A DNA stretch of 19,112 nucleotides from Flavobacteriia bacterium (GCA_030626085.1 DAOUPQ010000009.1:1-19112); one strand, 5' to 3'. Positions 6,926-15,639 are shown, numbered from the stretch's first letter. Notes: generated by a model not told the origin, from the letters alone. Program-made: numbers and translations.

Positions 6926-8620
6926 ATGAAAAAACAATTAATTGAATGCGTTCTTAATATTAGTGAAGGTCGCGATATTAAAAAAATTAATGAAATCGCA
7001 AATATTGTAGAAACAGTGGAGGGTATTAAACTGCTTGATATTGATCCCGGAAACACAACCAACAGAACTGTCATCACTTTTGTAGGTGAACCCGAAAAAG
7101 TTATTGATGCAGCTTTTTTACTGATAAAAAAAGCATCAGAACTAATTGACATGAGCAATCACAGTGGTGAGCATCCTCGTTTTGGTGCAACCGATGTTTG
7201 TCCCTTAGTTCCTATTGCCGGAATTACAATGGAAGAAACAACCAAATATGCGCATAAACTTGGAGAAAGAATTGGCAAAGAACTTGGTATTCCAGGTTAT
7301 TTCTATGAAAATGCTGCCAAAGAAAAGAAGCGAAGAAACTTGGCAAGTTGCCGTTCGGGAGAGTACGAAGGCTTAAAAGAAAAATTAGTGAACCCAAATT
7401 GGAAACCCGATTTTGGACCTGCAAATTTTAATGAAAAAGTTGCTAAAAGTGGTGCAACAGCAATTTCTGCTCGTGATTTTTTAATTGCTTATAATGTTAA
7501 TTTGAATACTACCTCTACCCGTCGAGCTAATTCAATTGCTTTTGATATTCGTGAAGCAGGTAGGGTAAAAAGAGAAGGCAATCCAATTACAGGAAAAAAA
7601 GTTTTAAACAAAGATGGAAAATCGGTACGAGTACCGGGTAAACTAAAAGCAGTAAAAGGTATTGGCTGGTATATTGAAGAGTATGGAATTGCTCAGATCT
7701 CCTATAATTTGACCAACATCAACATTACTTCTATGCATGAGGCATTCGACGAATCTTGTAAATCTGCAGAATCACGTGGATTAAGGGTTACCGGATCTGA
7801 ATTGATTGGATTAATTCCGCTTCAGGCAATGTTGGATGCAGCAGATTATTTCTTAATAAAACAAGAAAGGTCTTTGGGAATAGCTGAATCAGAAAAAATA
7901 AAAATAGCCGTAAAATCTTTAGGTTTAGACGACTTAAAACCATTTGTTCCTGAAGAAAAGATCATTGAATATTTACTGGAAGATAAAGAAACCAAAAAAC
8001 TTATTGATCTCACAGTTACAGATTTTGCTGAAGAAACAGCAAGTGAATCAATGGCTCCGGGTGGTGGTTCTATATCAGCATATGTGGGTGCTTTGGGTAT
8101 TTCATTAGGTACCATGGTAGCTAATTTATCGGCACATAAAGCCGGTTGGGATGACCGCTGGGAAGAGTTTTCAAATTGGGCTGTAAAAGGACAGGCTTAT
8201 AAAAATAAACTCTTATTTCTGGTTGATGAAGATACCAATTCTTTTAATAAAATAATTGAAGGTTTTAGAATGCCAAAAAGCAATGATGAGGAAATATCCA
8301 TACGTAAACAAGCAATTGAAAATGCTACAAAATACGCTACAGAAATTCCTTTACAGGTAATGGAAACTGCCTACAATTCAATGGAAGTTATGGAGGCCAT
8401 GATTGAAAAAGGTTTACAAAATTCATTGTCAGATGCAGCAGTAGGAATATTATGCGCAAGAACTGCAGTATTTGGGGCGTATTTTAACGTTCGAATCAAT
8501 GCAAAAGACATTAAAGACAAAGAATTTACTAAAGATATTTTAGCCAAAGCTAAAAAGATTTACAATTCAACAATTCAAAAAGAAAAAGATGTAATCGATT
8601 ATATCGACAGCAAAATGTAA
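6926..8620 (+). CDS. ftcD: Bifunctional glutamate formimidoyltransferase / formimidoyl-THF cyclodeaminase
   Basis: Two-domain folate enzyme, the end of one histidine-degradation route. The N-terminal formiminotransferase (about 1-330) moves the formimino group from N-formimino-glutamate to THF; the C-terminal cyclodeaminase (about 365-560) releases ammonia to give 5,10-methenyl-THF. Evidence includes ECVLNISEGRD (7-17), SNHSGEHPRFGATDVCP (77-93, with the catalytic histidine expected at H83) and, in the cyclodeaminase, MAPGGGSISA (376-385). At 564 residues it is close to the fused animal enzyme (about 541), whereas many bacteria split the two activities. No hutH, hutU or hutI is in the window. 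The spacing suggests co-transcription with the TerC gene. A strong hairpin follows the stop. Confidence 0.93.
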   Translation: MKKQLIECVLNISEGRDIKKINEIANIVETVEGIKLLDIDPGNTTNRTVITFVGEPEKVIDAAFLLIKKASELIDMSNHSGEHPRFGATDVCPLVPIAGITMEETTKYAHKLGERIGKELGIPGYFYENAAKEKKRRNLASCRSGEYEGLKEKLVNPNWKPDFGPANFNEKVAKSGATAISARDFLIAYNVNLNTTSTRRANSIAFDIREAGRVKREGNPITGKKVLNKDGKSVRVPGKLKAVKGIGWYIEEYGIAQISYNLTNINITSMHEAFDESCKSAESRGLRVTGSELIGLIPLQAMLDAADYFLIKQERSLGIAESEKIKIAVKSLGLDDLKPFVPEEKIIEYLLEDKETKKLIDLTVTDFAEETASESMAPGGGSISAYVGALGISLGTMVANLSAHKAGWDDRWEEFSNWAVKGQAYKNKLLFLVDEDTNSFNKIIEGFRMPKSNDEEISIRKQAIENATKYATEIPLQVMETAYNSMEVMEAMIEKGLQNSLSDAAVGILCARTAVFGAYFNVRINAKDIKDKEFTKDILAKAKKIYNSTIQKEKDVIDYIDSKM

Positions 8621-8648
8621 AAAAATAACGGGGTAACTATGTTACCCC
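8618..8648. terminator. Hairpin terminator between convergent ftcD and typA
   Basis: A perfect 8-bp stem, GGGGTAAC (8630-8637) and GTTACCCC (8641-8648), has a 3-nt loop. Read on the minus strand it is followed by GTTATTTTTTT, so it is best suited to end typA transcription. On the plus strand the 3' side (ATAAATACC) is less T-rich, but the stem could still slow polymerase leaving ftcD. The ftcD stop codon overlaps the T-tract. Confidence 0.8.
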
Positions 8649-8673
8649 ATAAATACCACTAAAAGTATGTAAT

Positions 8674-10443
8674 TTACCTAAATTCAATTTTACGCATACG
8701 TAAGCTCAAAGGTGTAATTTCTAAATATTCATCATCTCTGATATATTCCATATATTCTTCTAGTGAAAAATCTATTTTGGGAGCAATTTTAGCACTCTCA
8801 TCAGTACCGGATGCTCTCACATTGCTCAATTTCTTTCCTTTGATCAAATTTACGCCTAAATCATCCTGACGTGTATTTTCACCAACAACCTGACCTTTAT
8901 ATATTTCTTGATTTGGATCTATAAAGAATTTTCCTCTATCTTGTAATCGGTCAATGGCATAAGCAGTTGCCTTACCTGATTCTGAAGATACAATTGCACC
9001 ATTTACAACCTCATTAAAATCTCCTTTATAAACATCATAACCTCTTAATCGATGATTGATGATTGCTTTTCCTTGAGTTGCGGTTAAAATTTTATTTCTC
9101 AAACCTATCAATCCACGAGAAGGAATATCAAATTCTAAATGTTGTAGATCTCCTTTTGGTTCCATTATATGAAGATCTCCTTTACGGATAGTCACCAGGT
9201 TGATAGCTTTACTGGCCAATTCTTCAGGAACATCGATTACCAGTGTTTCATAAGGTTCAGATTTAACACCATCAATATCTTTAAAAATAACTTTAGGCCG
9301 ACCAACTTGAAGTTCATAACCTTCTCTTCGCATGGTTTCTATCAATACAGATAAATGTAAAATACCCCTGCCATAAACATTAAATTTATCCTCAGTATCT
9401 GTTTCTTTGACTTTTAAAGCCAAATTTTTCTCTGTTTCTTTAAACAATCTGTCGCGTAAATGTCTTGAGGTCACAAATTTGCCTTCTTTTCCAAAAAACG
9501 GGGAATTATTGATGGTGAACAACATACTCATTGTTGGTTGATCTACCTCAATTCTTGGCAAAGCTTCCGGATTTTCCAAATCGGCTATAGTATCACCAAT
9601 TTCAAAATTATCAATTCCGGTAATGGCACAAATATCTCCACTTCTTACCTTGCTTACTTTTGCTTTTCCTAAACCTTCAAAAGTATGTAATTCTTTAATT
9701 CTCACTTTTTTTGTAGAACCATCTGCTTTACAAAGTGCATAATCCTTAGATTCTTCAAGATCTCCCCTAAAAACTCTTCCTATAGCAATTCTTCCTGTAA
9801 AAGAAGAAAAATCCAAAGATGTAATCTGCATTTGTGGCGTACCTTCTCTATAAGGTGCTTCAGGTATATTTTCAAGAATAGCATCCAAAAGTGGAGTTAT
9901 ATTATCGTTTTCAGTTTTCCAATCGGTATTCATCCAGCCATTTTTTGCAGAGCCATAAATAGTTGCAAAATCCAGTTGTTCTTCAGTAGCATCTAGAGCA
10001 AACATCAAGTCAAAAACCTTTTCGTGAACCAAGTCGGGACTACAATTTTCTTTATCAACTTTATTAATAACCACAATAGGTATCAATCCTAATTCCAAGG
10101 CTTTACTCAATACAAATCTGGTTTGAGGCATCGGACCTTCAAAAGCGTCAACCAATAATAAAACACCATCAGCCATTTTGAGTACGCGCTCTACTTCTCC
10201 ACCAAAATCAGCGTGACCCGGAGTGTCAATAACATTAATTTTTACGCCATTATAATTTACAGAAACATTCTTAGATAATATAGTTATACCTCTTTCACGT
10301 TCCAGGTCACTACTATCTAATAATAATTCTGTACGTTTTTTTCTATCGTCCAAAATTTTTGCCTGATCGATAATCTTATCTACAAGTGTCGTTTTTCCAT
10401 GATCAACATGTGCAATTATGGCTATATTTCTAATTGATTGCAT
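8674..10443 (-). CDS. typA: Translational GTPase TypA/BipA
   Basis: Ribosome-associated GTPase of the EF-G/LepA class, linked to 50S assembly and to growth under stress or low temperature. The 589 residues are near the usual 600. The G domain shows AHVDHGKTT (11-19, P-loop), RERGITI (49-55, switch I), DTPGHADFGGEV (73-84, G3) and NKVD (127-130, G4). EF-G-like beta-barrel and ferredoxin-like domains follow, then the TypA-specific C-terminal region (SRGLIGLRNKILT, near 430-445, and PLSLRMRKIEFR at the end). It is transcribed alone, with its own promoter upstream and a hairpin downstream. The call is firm. Confidence 0.97.
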   Translation of the reverse strand: MQSIRNIAIIAHVDHGKTTLVDKIIDQAKILDDRKKRTELLLDSSDLERERGITILSKNVSVNYNGVKINVIDTPGHADFGGEVERVLKMADGVLLLVDAFEGPMPQTRFVLSKALELGLIPIVVINKVDKENCSPDLVHEKVFDLMFALDATEEQLDFATIYGSAKNGWMNTDWKTENDNITPLLDAILENIPEAPYREGTPQMQITSLDFSSFTGRIAIGRVFRGDLEESKDYALCKADGSTKKVRIKELHTFEGLGKAKVSKVRSGDICAITGIDNFEIGDTIADLENPEALPRIEVDQPTMSMLFTINNSPFFGKEGKFVTSRHLRDRLFKETEKNLALKVKETDTEDKFNVYGRGILHLSVLIETMRREGYELQVGRPKVIFKDIDGVKSEPYETLVIDVPEELASKAINLVTIRKGDLHIMEPKGDLQHLEFDIPSRGLIGLRNKILTATQGKAIINHRLRGYDVYKGDFNEVVNGAIVSSESGKATAYAIDRLQDRGKFFIDPNQEIYKGQVVGENTRQDDLGVNLIKGKKLSNVRASGTDESAKIAPKIDFSLEEYMEYIRDDEYLEITPLSLRMRKIEFR

Positions 10444-10461
10444 ACTTTTTTTTTAAAAATG

Positions 10462-10496
10462 CAAAAGTAGTTGATTTTTAAAGATAAATAAGCCAA
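10462..10496 (-). promoter_or_regulatory. typA promoter
   Basis: On the minus strand an exact TACTTTTG (10462-10469) lies 18 bp before the typA ATG. A TTG at 10494-10496 sits 24 nt further upstream, one base beyond the usual 17-23 spacing. The implied leader is only about 10-14 nt and consists mostly of A residues. Confidence 0.55.
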
Positions 10497-10535
10497 AAAA
10501 TGATTTTTATCATTATATATTCTAATAATATCTAT

Positions 10536-10543
10536 TAGTTTTG
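10536..10543 (+). promoter_or_regulatory. Candidate -7 element of the 46-residue membrane protein gene
   Basis: An exact TAGTTTTG lies 34 bp before the ATG at 10578, giving an expected leader of about 25-28 nt. No TTG occurs at the right upstream distance. It supports the small downstream ORF being expressed. Confidence 0.45.
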
Positions 10544-10577
10544 TTGAATTAGTTAACTCTTTAAAGTTTAAATAATT

Positions 10578-10718
10578 ATGACAAACTTATTTCTTCCTTT
10601 AGTTGATTGGAATTGGGGAATTATTGGTACTATTTTTATGTTTGCAGTATTCTTAGGACTTATAGTCGTTTTACTAATATTTATGTGGGGCGGAAAAAAG
10701 AAAAATATGGATAATTAA
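10578..10718 (+). CDS. 46-residue single-span membrane miniprotein
   Basis: A short ORF in the typA-phosphoesterase gap. The peptide has a short N-terminal stretch (MTNLFLPLVDWNWG), one long hydrophobic helix (about 15-37, rich in I, L, V and F) and a basic tail (GGKKKNMDN). The positive tail after the helix predicts an N-out/C-in orientation. I do not recognise a named family. The size and layout recall small accessory subunits of membrane complexes, but no partner gene is adjacent. Support for a real gene comes from clean hydrophobic-basic architecture, a -7 promoter element upstream, and placement in an otherwise empty 344-bp gap. It is divergent from typA and convergent with the phosphoesterase gene. 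Confidence 0.6.
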   Translation: MTNLFLPLVDWNWGIIGTIFMFAVFLGLIVVLLIFMWGGKKKNMDN

Positions 10719-10787
10719 TTTTGAATTATTTTATTTTAATATCCTCAGGGCTATAATTATATGGTCTTGTTTTTTTATGCAATAATT

Positions 10788-12053
10788 TTAAACAGCAGAA
10801 CTAGATAACTCAATAACTGTAATTTCAGGCCAGATACCGGCTCTTCCCGGAAAACCAATAAAACCAAAACCACGATTCACATATAAATATTGTTTGGCTT
10901 CTTGATATATTCCTGCCCATTGAGGGTAAAGATATTTTACAGGACTCCACTTAAATCCGGGGATTTCTACACCAAATTGCATTCCGTGTGTATGTCCTGA
11001 TAAAGTTAGGTCAAAATGAGTTTTATGTGGAATGACTTTTTGTTTCCAATGTGTTGGATCATGCGACATTAAGATCTTAAAAGGGGCTTCTTCAGCTCCT
11101 TTAAGTGCTTTATCAAGATCTCCCCTTTTAGGAAATGGCTTGTGACCCCAATTCTCAACACCAAATAAACCAATTTCATCTCCATCTTTAGAAAATACTA
11201 CATTTTCATTGTTCAATAAATTAAAATTCATTTGTTTCTGAAATTTATGAATCAACTGGTGATTTTCTCGTTTTTCTTCTTCAGAATTCCAACTCTTGTA
11301 ATCACCATAATCATGATTTCCTAAAACTGAATAAACACCATGCTTAGCACTTAATTCTTTAAAGTTAGAAATAAAAGGAATAATTTCTCTCGAATCATTA
11401 TTTACAAGATCTCCGGTAAATAGAATCAGATCGGCATTTTGTTGATTGATAAGATTAACGGCATCTGTTATTGCTTCACTACTATCAAAACTTCCCGTAT
11501 GTATATCAGAAATCTGAACTAATTTAAATCCATCAAACGCCTTAGGTAAATTTTTAAAAGATAATTTTAGACTTTTTACTTTAAAGTTATATTTTCCTTT
11601 TGTAATTCCATAAATCATTGAAGTAAAAGGTATTGCAGCCAAAGATAAACCTACCTGACGCATAAATTTTCTTCTGCCGGGAGCTTTAACTTTATAATCT
11701 TTTGTATGAAAAAAATTTAAGATCGCTAAAAAAATCAAATGAAAGAATCTATAAATATCTTCAGCTAGTAAAATAACAATTAGCACTAATTTTGAAACCA
11801 AAAAAGCAAAGAAGAAACCTATAAAAATATTTTTAGAAAAAGTAGCCTGAAGTGGTGTGTTTATGTAATCTTTGAACAAAAAATAATAACCAATAAATCC
11901 AAATATTACCGCAATGAAATACGAATATTTCACCAAATTCTTATACTTTAAATTTTTTAAACTTTTATTAATCGCAAAAAATATATAAACATCGATCGCA
12001 ATTAAAATAAGTGTTATTAAAGTAATATTTGGTGAAATATTTCGTGTTGACAT
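10788..12053 (-). CDS. Membrane-anchored metallophosphoesterase (YkuE/YaeI-like)
   Basis: A 421-residue protein with an N-terminal membrane domain of about four hydrophobic helices (near 8-28, 42-60, 75-98, 100-117), then GRRKFMRQVGLSLAAIPF (126-143), a Tat-like twin-arginine motif followed by a hydrophobic stretch. A complete calcineurin-type phosphoesterase domain follows: SDIH (182-185), GDLVNND (214-220), GNHD (245-248), SHDP (330-333) and SGHTHG (352-357), all two-metal-site motifs. The C-terminal YVNRGFGF and PEITVIEL resemble B. subtilis YkuE, a Tat-exported enzyme, and E. coli YaeI is a related lipid-directed phosphodiesterase. Substrate here is unknown; a cell-envelope phosphodiester is plausible. 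Its ATG lies one base after the proline dehydrogenase stop, so the two form an operon. Confidence 0.87.
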   Translation of the reverse strand: MSTRNISPNITLITLILIAIDVYIFFAINKSLKNLKYKNLVKYSYFIAVIFGFIGYYFLFKDYINTPLQATFSKNIFIGFFFAFLVSKLVLIVILLAEDIYRFFHLIFLAILNFFHTKDYKVKAPGRRKFMRQVGLSLAAIPFTSMIYGITKGKYNFKVKSLKLSFKNLPKAFDGFKLVQISDIHTGSFDSSEAITDAVNLINQQNADLILFTGDLVNNDSREIIPFISNFKELSAKHGVYSVLGNHDYGDYKSWNSEEEKRENHQLIHKFQKQMNFNLLNNENVVFSKDGDEIGLFGVENWGHKPFPKRGDLDKALKGAEEAPFKILMSHDPTHWKQKVIPHKTHFDLTLSGHTHGMQFGVEIPGFKWSPVKYLYPQWAGIYQEAKQYLYVNRGFGFIGFPGRAGIWPEITVIELSSSAV

Positions 12054-12054
12054 A

Positions 12055-13224
12055 TTATAACTTCCTTCGTTTTTTTTCAGTTGAAATCAAATCTAATTCT
12101 CGTGTAGTTTGACCCGCTACTGAAGTATTTTCTTCTGCGCGCCTAATCAAATAAGGCATCACATCTCTTACAGGTCCAAAAGGTAAATACTTGGCAACAT
12201 TAAAACCTTCTTTGGCTAAATTAAAACTAATATGATCACTCATACCGTATAATTGCCCAAACCATAATCTACTGTCTTCTTTATCAATACCGACCTCTTT
12301 AATCAGATCCATCATTAAATAAGAACTTTCTTCGTTATGAGTTCCATTAAAAATTGCCATATCGTCTAAATTTTTAAAGATATAGCGCATTACATCATTG
12401 TAATTTTTATCAGTTGCAGCTTTATCCTTACAAATCGGGTCTTCATATCCAAACTCTTGCGCTCTTTCACGCTCTTTTTCCATATAAGCTCCACGCACAA
12501 GCTTCATGCCAATTTTAAAGCCTTTTTCTTTGGCACGTTTGTGCAATGCTTTTAGGTAGTCAAATCTATCCCAACGATACAATTGTAAAGTACCAAAAAT
12601 TACAGCCTTTTCTTTGTTGTATTTTTCCATCATATCTTCTATCAGATCATCAGCTGCTGTTTGCATCCATAATTCTTCAGCATCGATCAATAAAGGAACA
12701 TCATTATCGTAAGATGCTTTAGAAACAGCATCATATCTTTCAACTACTCTGGCCCATTCTTTGTCTTCATCCGGATTTAGTTCTTTCTTTTCAGAAATTT
12801 TTTTGTACAGATCATACCTACCAAACCCTGAAGGTTTAAAAACAGCAAATGGAACTGCATTTTTACCTTTTGCATAATCTTCAATGATACTGATCGTAAT
12901 ATCTTTGGCCTTATCAAATTGAGTTTCTTCTTCCTTTCCTTCAGCAGAATAATCTAAAATTGAATGAACATTTTTAGTATATAATTTTTCGATAGTAGGA
13001 ATACAATCTCTTTCACTTATTCCTCCACAAAAATGATCAAAAACAGTTGAACGGATCAGCCCTTCAACAGGTAAATGTGAATTCAATGCGAATTTAGTAA
13101 CTGCAGAACCAATTCTAACTAATGGTTCATTTTTTATCATTCTAAATAAAAAATAAGCTTTTTCTAAATCGGAATCCGATTTTAAAGCAAAAGCGGTTTG
13201 TGTATTATCAAATATTTTGCTCAT
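12055..13224 (-). CDS. Proline dehydrogenase (monofunctional)
   Basis: FAD enzyme of proline catabolism that oxidises proline to pyrroline-5-carboxylate and passes electrons to the membrane quinone pool. The 389-residue protein contains only the PRODH barrel and lacks the P5C dehydrogenase domain of PutA. Recognisable segments are LLIDAEELWMQ (178-188), KLVRGAYMEKER (241-252, the family signature), LWFGQLYGMSDHIS and KYLPFGPVRDVMPYLIRRAEEN, which holds the substrate-binding arginine pair. No P5C dehydrogenase gene is in the window. It is divergent from aroB and is followed one base later by the phosphoesterase gene. Confidence 0.94.
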   Translation of the reverse strand: MSKIFDNTQTAFALKSDSDLEKAYFLFRMIKNEPLVRIGSAVTKFALNSHLPVEGLIRSTVFDHFCGGISERDCIPTIEKLYTKNVHSILDYSAEGKEEETQFDKAKDITISIIEDYAKGKNAVPFAVFKPSGFGRYDLYKKISEKKELNPDEDKEWARVVERYDAVSKASYDNDVPLLIDAEELWMQTAADDLIEDMMEKYNKEKAVIFGTLQLYRWDRFDYLKALHKRAKEKGFKIGMKLVRGAYMEKERERAQEFGYEDPICKDKAATDKNYNDVMRYIFKNLDDMAIFNGTHNEESSYLMMDLIKEVGIDKEDSRLWFGQLYGMSDHISFNLAKEGFNVAKYLPFGPVRDVMPYLIRRAEENTSVAGQTTRELDLISTEKKRRKL

Positions 13225-13239
13225 AATTTATGTTTTTTA

Positions 13240-13247
13240 CAAAGATA
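13240..13247 (-). promoter_or_regulatory. Candidate proline dehydrogenase -7 element
   Basis: An exact TATCTTTG on the minus strand lies 15 bp upstream of the ATG at 13224, predicting a leader of only about 8-12 nt. No TTG is placed at -33. On the opposite strand aroB has only a near match, TTTATTTG at 13282-13289. Confidence 0.45.
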
Positions 13248-13319
13248 GCTACTCAAATCTATTTTATTAAAAAAAATGCCGTTTATTTGCATCTATAAAA
13301 TATAATAAATGTAATTGTA

Positions 13320-14387
13320 ATGCAGTCAATATTATCTACCGGTTATTATGTTCATTTTCAAGATAAGGCCTATGATGAACTCAATAATTATCTAAATCAA
13401 AATTTTCATTCAAAAGTCTTTATTTTGGTAGATACAAATACTAAAAAATATTGTTTGCCATACTTTCTAAATTCTGTAGTTGGCAAACACAATTTTGAAC
13501 TTATTGAAGTTAAAAATGGGGAAGAATTTAAAAACTTGAATACCTGTTCTGAACTATGGAATATATTAACCCAAAAAGGAGCAGACAGAAAAAGTATTTT
13601 GATTAATCTTGGCGGAGGAGTAATTACAGATATGGGTGGATTTGTGGCATCTACTTTTAAAAGGGGTATTTGTTTTATCAATGTTCCCACTACTCTTTTG
13701 AGTATGGTTGATGCTTCGGTTGGTGGTAAAACAGGTATTGATCTTGATGTTTTAAAGAATCAAATTGGTTTATTCAGCAATCCGGAAATGGTTTTAGTTG
13801 ACGATCAATTTTTAAAAACTATTACTGAAAGAGAAATTCGATCAGGCTTGGCTGAGATCATCAAATACGGTTTTACATTTGACAGAACATTATTGGATAA
13901 AATTCAATCATTTGATGCTGTTAATTATAAAATAGTTTCAGATTTGATTTATCGTTCTATCACGATAAAAAACAGTATAGTTCTACAAGATATGAAAGAG
14001 CAAAATTTAAGAAAAACATTAAATTTTGGACATACAATTGGGCATGCGATCGAATCTTATTTTTTAGAAAATGAGGATAAAGAATCTCTTACACATGGCG
14101 AATCTGTTGCTGTTGGTATGATAGTTGAATTATATTTCTCTTCTAAACTTTTTGGATTTCCTATAAAAGAAACTGAAAAACTAAAAGCATTCACACATCG
14201 TTTATTTGGCAAAATTGATTTGCAAAAACCCGACTTTAATGCTATAAAAAAACTAATGATCTACGATAAAAAGAATGTGAATGGAAAAGTTAATTTTATT
14301 CTACTCAAAAACATAGAAGAATGTGAGATCGATGTTCAAGTTCCTGATGATCTAATAAAAGAAGGTTTAGCGTATTATTTGAAGTAA
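13320..14387 (+). CDS. aroB: 3-dehydroquinate synthase
   Basis: Second enzyme of the shikimate pathway: it converts DAHP to 3-dehydroquinate using NAD and a divalent metal in the cytosol, leading to chorismate and aromatic amino acids. The 355 residues match the family. The NAD-binding stretch NLGGGVITDMGGF (96-108) is followed by NVPTTLLSMVDASVGGKTGID (121-141), the family signature. The metal ligands are expected in RSGLAEIIKYG (Glu), HTIGHAIES (His) and HGESVAVGM (His). It starts 95 bp from the divergent proline dehydrogenase gene and converges on bshA with a 72-bp gap. Confidence 0.97.
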   Translation: MQSILSTGYYVHFQDKAYDELNNYLNQNFHSKVFILVDTNTKKYCLPYFLNSVVGKHNFELIEVKNGEEFKNLNTCSELWNILTQKGADRKSILINLGGGVITDMGGFVASTFKRGICFINVPTTLLSMVDASVGGKTGIDLDVLKNQIGLFSNPEMVLVDDQFLKTITEREIRSGLAEIIKYGFTFDRTLLDKIQSFDAVNYKIVSDLIYRSITIKNSIVLQDMKEQNLRKTLNFGHTIGHAIESYFLENEDKESLTHGESVAVGMIVELYFSSKLFGFPIKETEKLKAFTHRLFGKIDLQKPDFNAIKKLMIYDKKNVNGKVNFILLKNIEECEIDVQVPDDLIKEGLAYYLK

Positions 14388-14459
14388 TTGTTTGAGATTA
14401 TTTTAGATTAATAATAAGTATTAACTCATTATCTCATTACTACATTAAATCATTTTTAA

Positions 14460-15593
14460 TTAACAGCAATCACTTTTTACCTCACGGTAAACCTGTTCAT
14501 ATTTTGGCAAAATCTTATCAATCGAGAATTTTTTTGAATACAGATATGCGTTATCTTTAAATTTATTAAGTCTATCTTCATTTTCTAATAAAAATATTCC
14601 TTTTTTTGCCATCTCATCGGTATCACCAACATCACATAAAAAACCGGTTTTACCTTGTATATTAACTTCTGGCAAACCACCTGTATTTGAAGAAATTACC
14701 GTAGCTCTAGCTGCCATAGCTTCTAATGCTGCCAATCCAAAACTTTCTGTTTCAGAAGGCAATAAAAATAGATCCGATAGGCATAATATTTTTCTAACCT
14801 CATCACTTTTTCCCAAAAATAAGATTTTATCTTTTATTCCCAATTCTTTAGCGTAGATCTCAGCTTTTTCCCGTTCAGGGCCATCCCCCACCATTAATAA
14901 TTTTGATTTTACTTTTTTCTGAATTTTATCAAAAATTGTAATTACATCATTCACTCTTTTTACAGGACGGAAATTACTAACATGCGTAATAACTTTTTCG
15001 TCATCTTTTGCCAATGATTGTCGCAGACAATCTTCATCTTCCCATGTTTTTTGATGCTCAAAATCAATAAAATTATAAATTACCTGAATTTTGTTATAAA
15101 TGGTAAATAAGCGCAACGTATCTGTCCTTAAACTTTCGGAAACAGCTGTAACCACATCAGAATTATTGATACTAAATTCAACTGCCGTTTTATAAAAAGG
15201 ATGACTTCCAACCAAAGTTATATCGGTTCCATGAAGTGTTGTAACTATTGGTATATGAATACCTTTTTGACCCAACATTTGTTTGCTCATATAAGCCGCA
15301 TAAGCGTGTGGAATAGCGTAATGGACATGTAAAATATCCAATTTATACTTTTCAACAACTTCAACTAATTTACTGGATAAAGCCAACTCATAGGGTTGAA
15401 AATGAAATAAGGGATACTCTTCAACAAAAACCTCGTGAAAGAATAAGTTTACATTTAAAAAATCAAGTCTTACCGGTTGATGAGATGTAACAAAATGGAC
15501 TTCATGACCTTTTCTGGCCAATGCCATGCCAAGTTCAGTTGCCAAAACACCACTTCCACCATAGGTTGGATAACAAACAATACCAATTTTCAC
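14460..15593 (-). CDS. bshA: N-acetyl-alpha-D-glucosaminyl L-malate synthase BshA
   Basis: GT4-family glycosyltransferase that makes GlcNAc-malate from UDP-GlcNAc and L-malate, the first step of bacillithiol synthesis in the cytosol. The 377-residue protein begins with the BshA-typical MKIGIVCYPTYGGSGVLATE and continues with HFVTSHQPVRL, LHVHYAIPHAYAA, TTLHGTDITLVG, SNFRPVKRV and the donor-binding SETESFGLAALEAMA (E-x7-E motif). It ends in two cysteines (SDCC), an unusual terminus for a glycosyltransferase. BshB and BshC are not in the window. It is divergent from the Nudix gene and convergent with aroB. Confidence 0.93.
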   Translation of the reverse strand: MKIGIVCYPTYGGSGVLATELGMALARKGHEVHFVTSHQPVRLDFLNVNLFFHEVFVEEYPLFHFQPYELALSSKLVEVVEKYKLDILHVHYAIPHAYAAYMSKQMLGQKGIHIPIVTTLHGTDITLVGSHPFYKTAVEFSINNSDVVTAVSESLRTDTLRLFTIYNKIQVIYNFIDFEHQKTWEDEDCLRQSLAKDDEKVITHVSNFRPVKRVNDVITIFDKIQKKVKSKLLMVGDGPEREKAEIYAKELGIKDKILFLGKSDEVRKILCLSDLFLLPSETESFGLAALEAMAARATVISSNTGGLPEVNIQGKTGFLCDVGDTDEMAKKGIFLLENEDRLNKFKDNAYLYSKKFSIDKILPKYEQVYREVKSDCC

Positions 15594-15639
15594 AGTTTAT
15601 ATTTTAATTAATAATTATCAAATTTGAAAAGCTAAGGAA

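Noticed and set aside
14393..14436. Inverted repeat TGAGAT / ATCTCA between convergent aroB and bshA as a terminator
   Set aside because: The stem is only 6 bp with a 32-nt loop and no T-tract directly after it, which is too weak to call.
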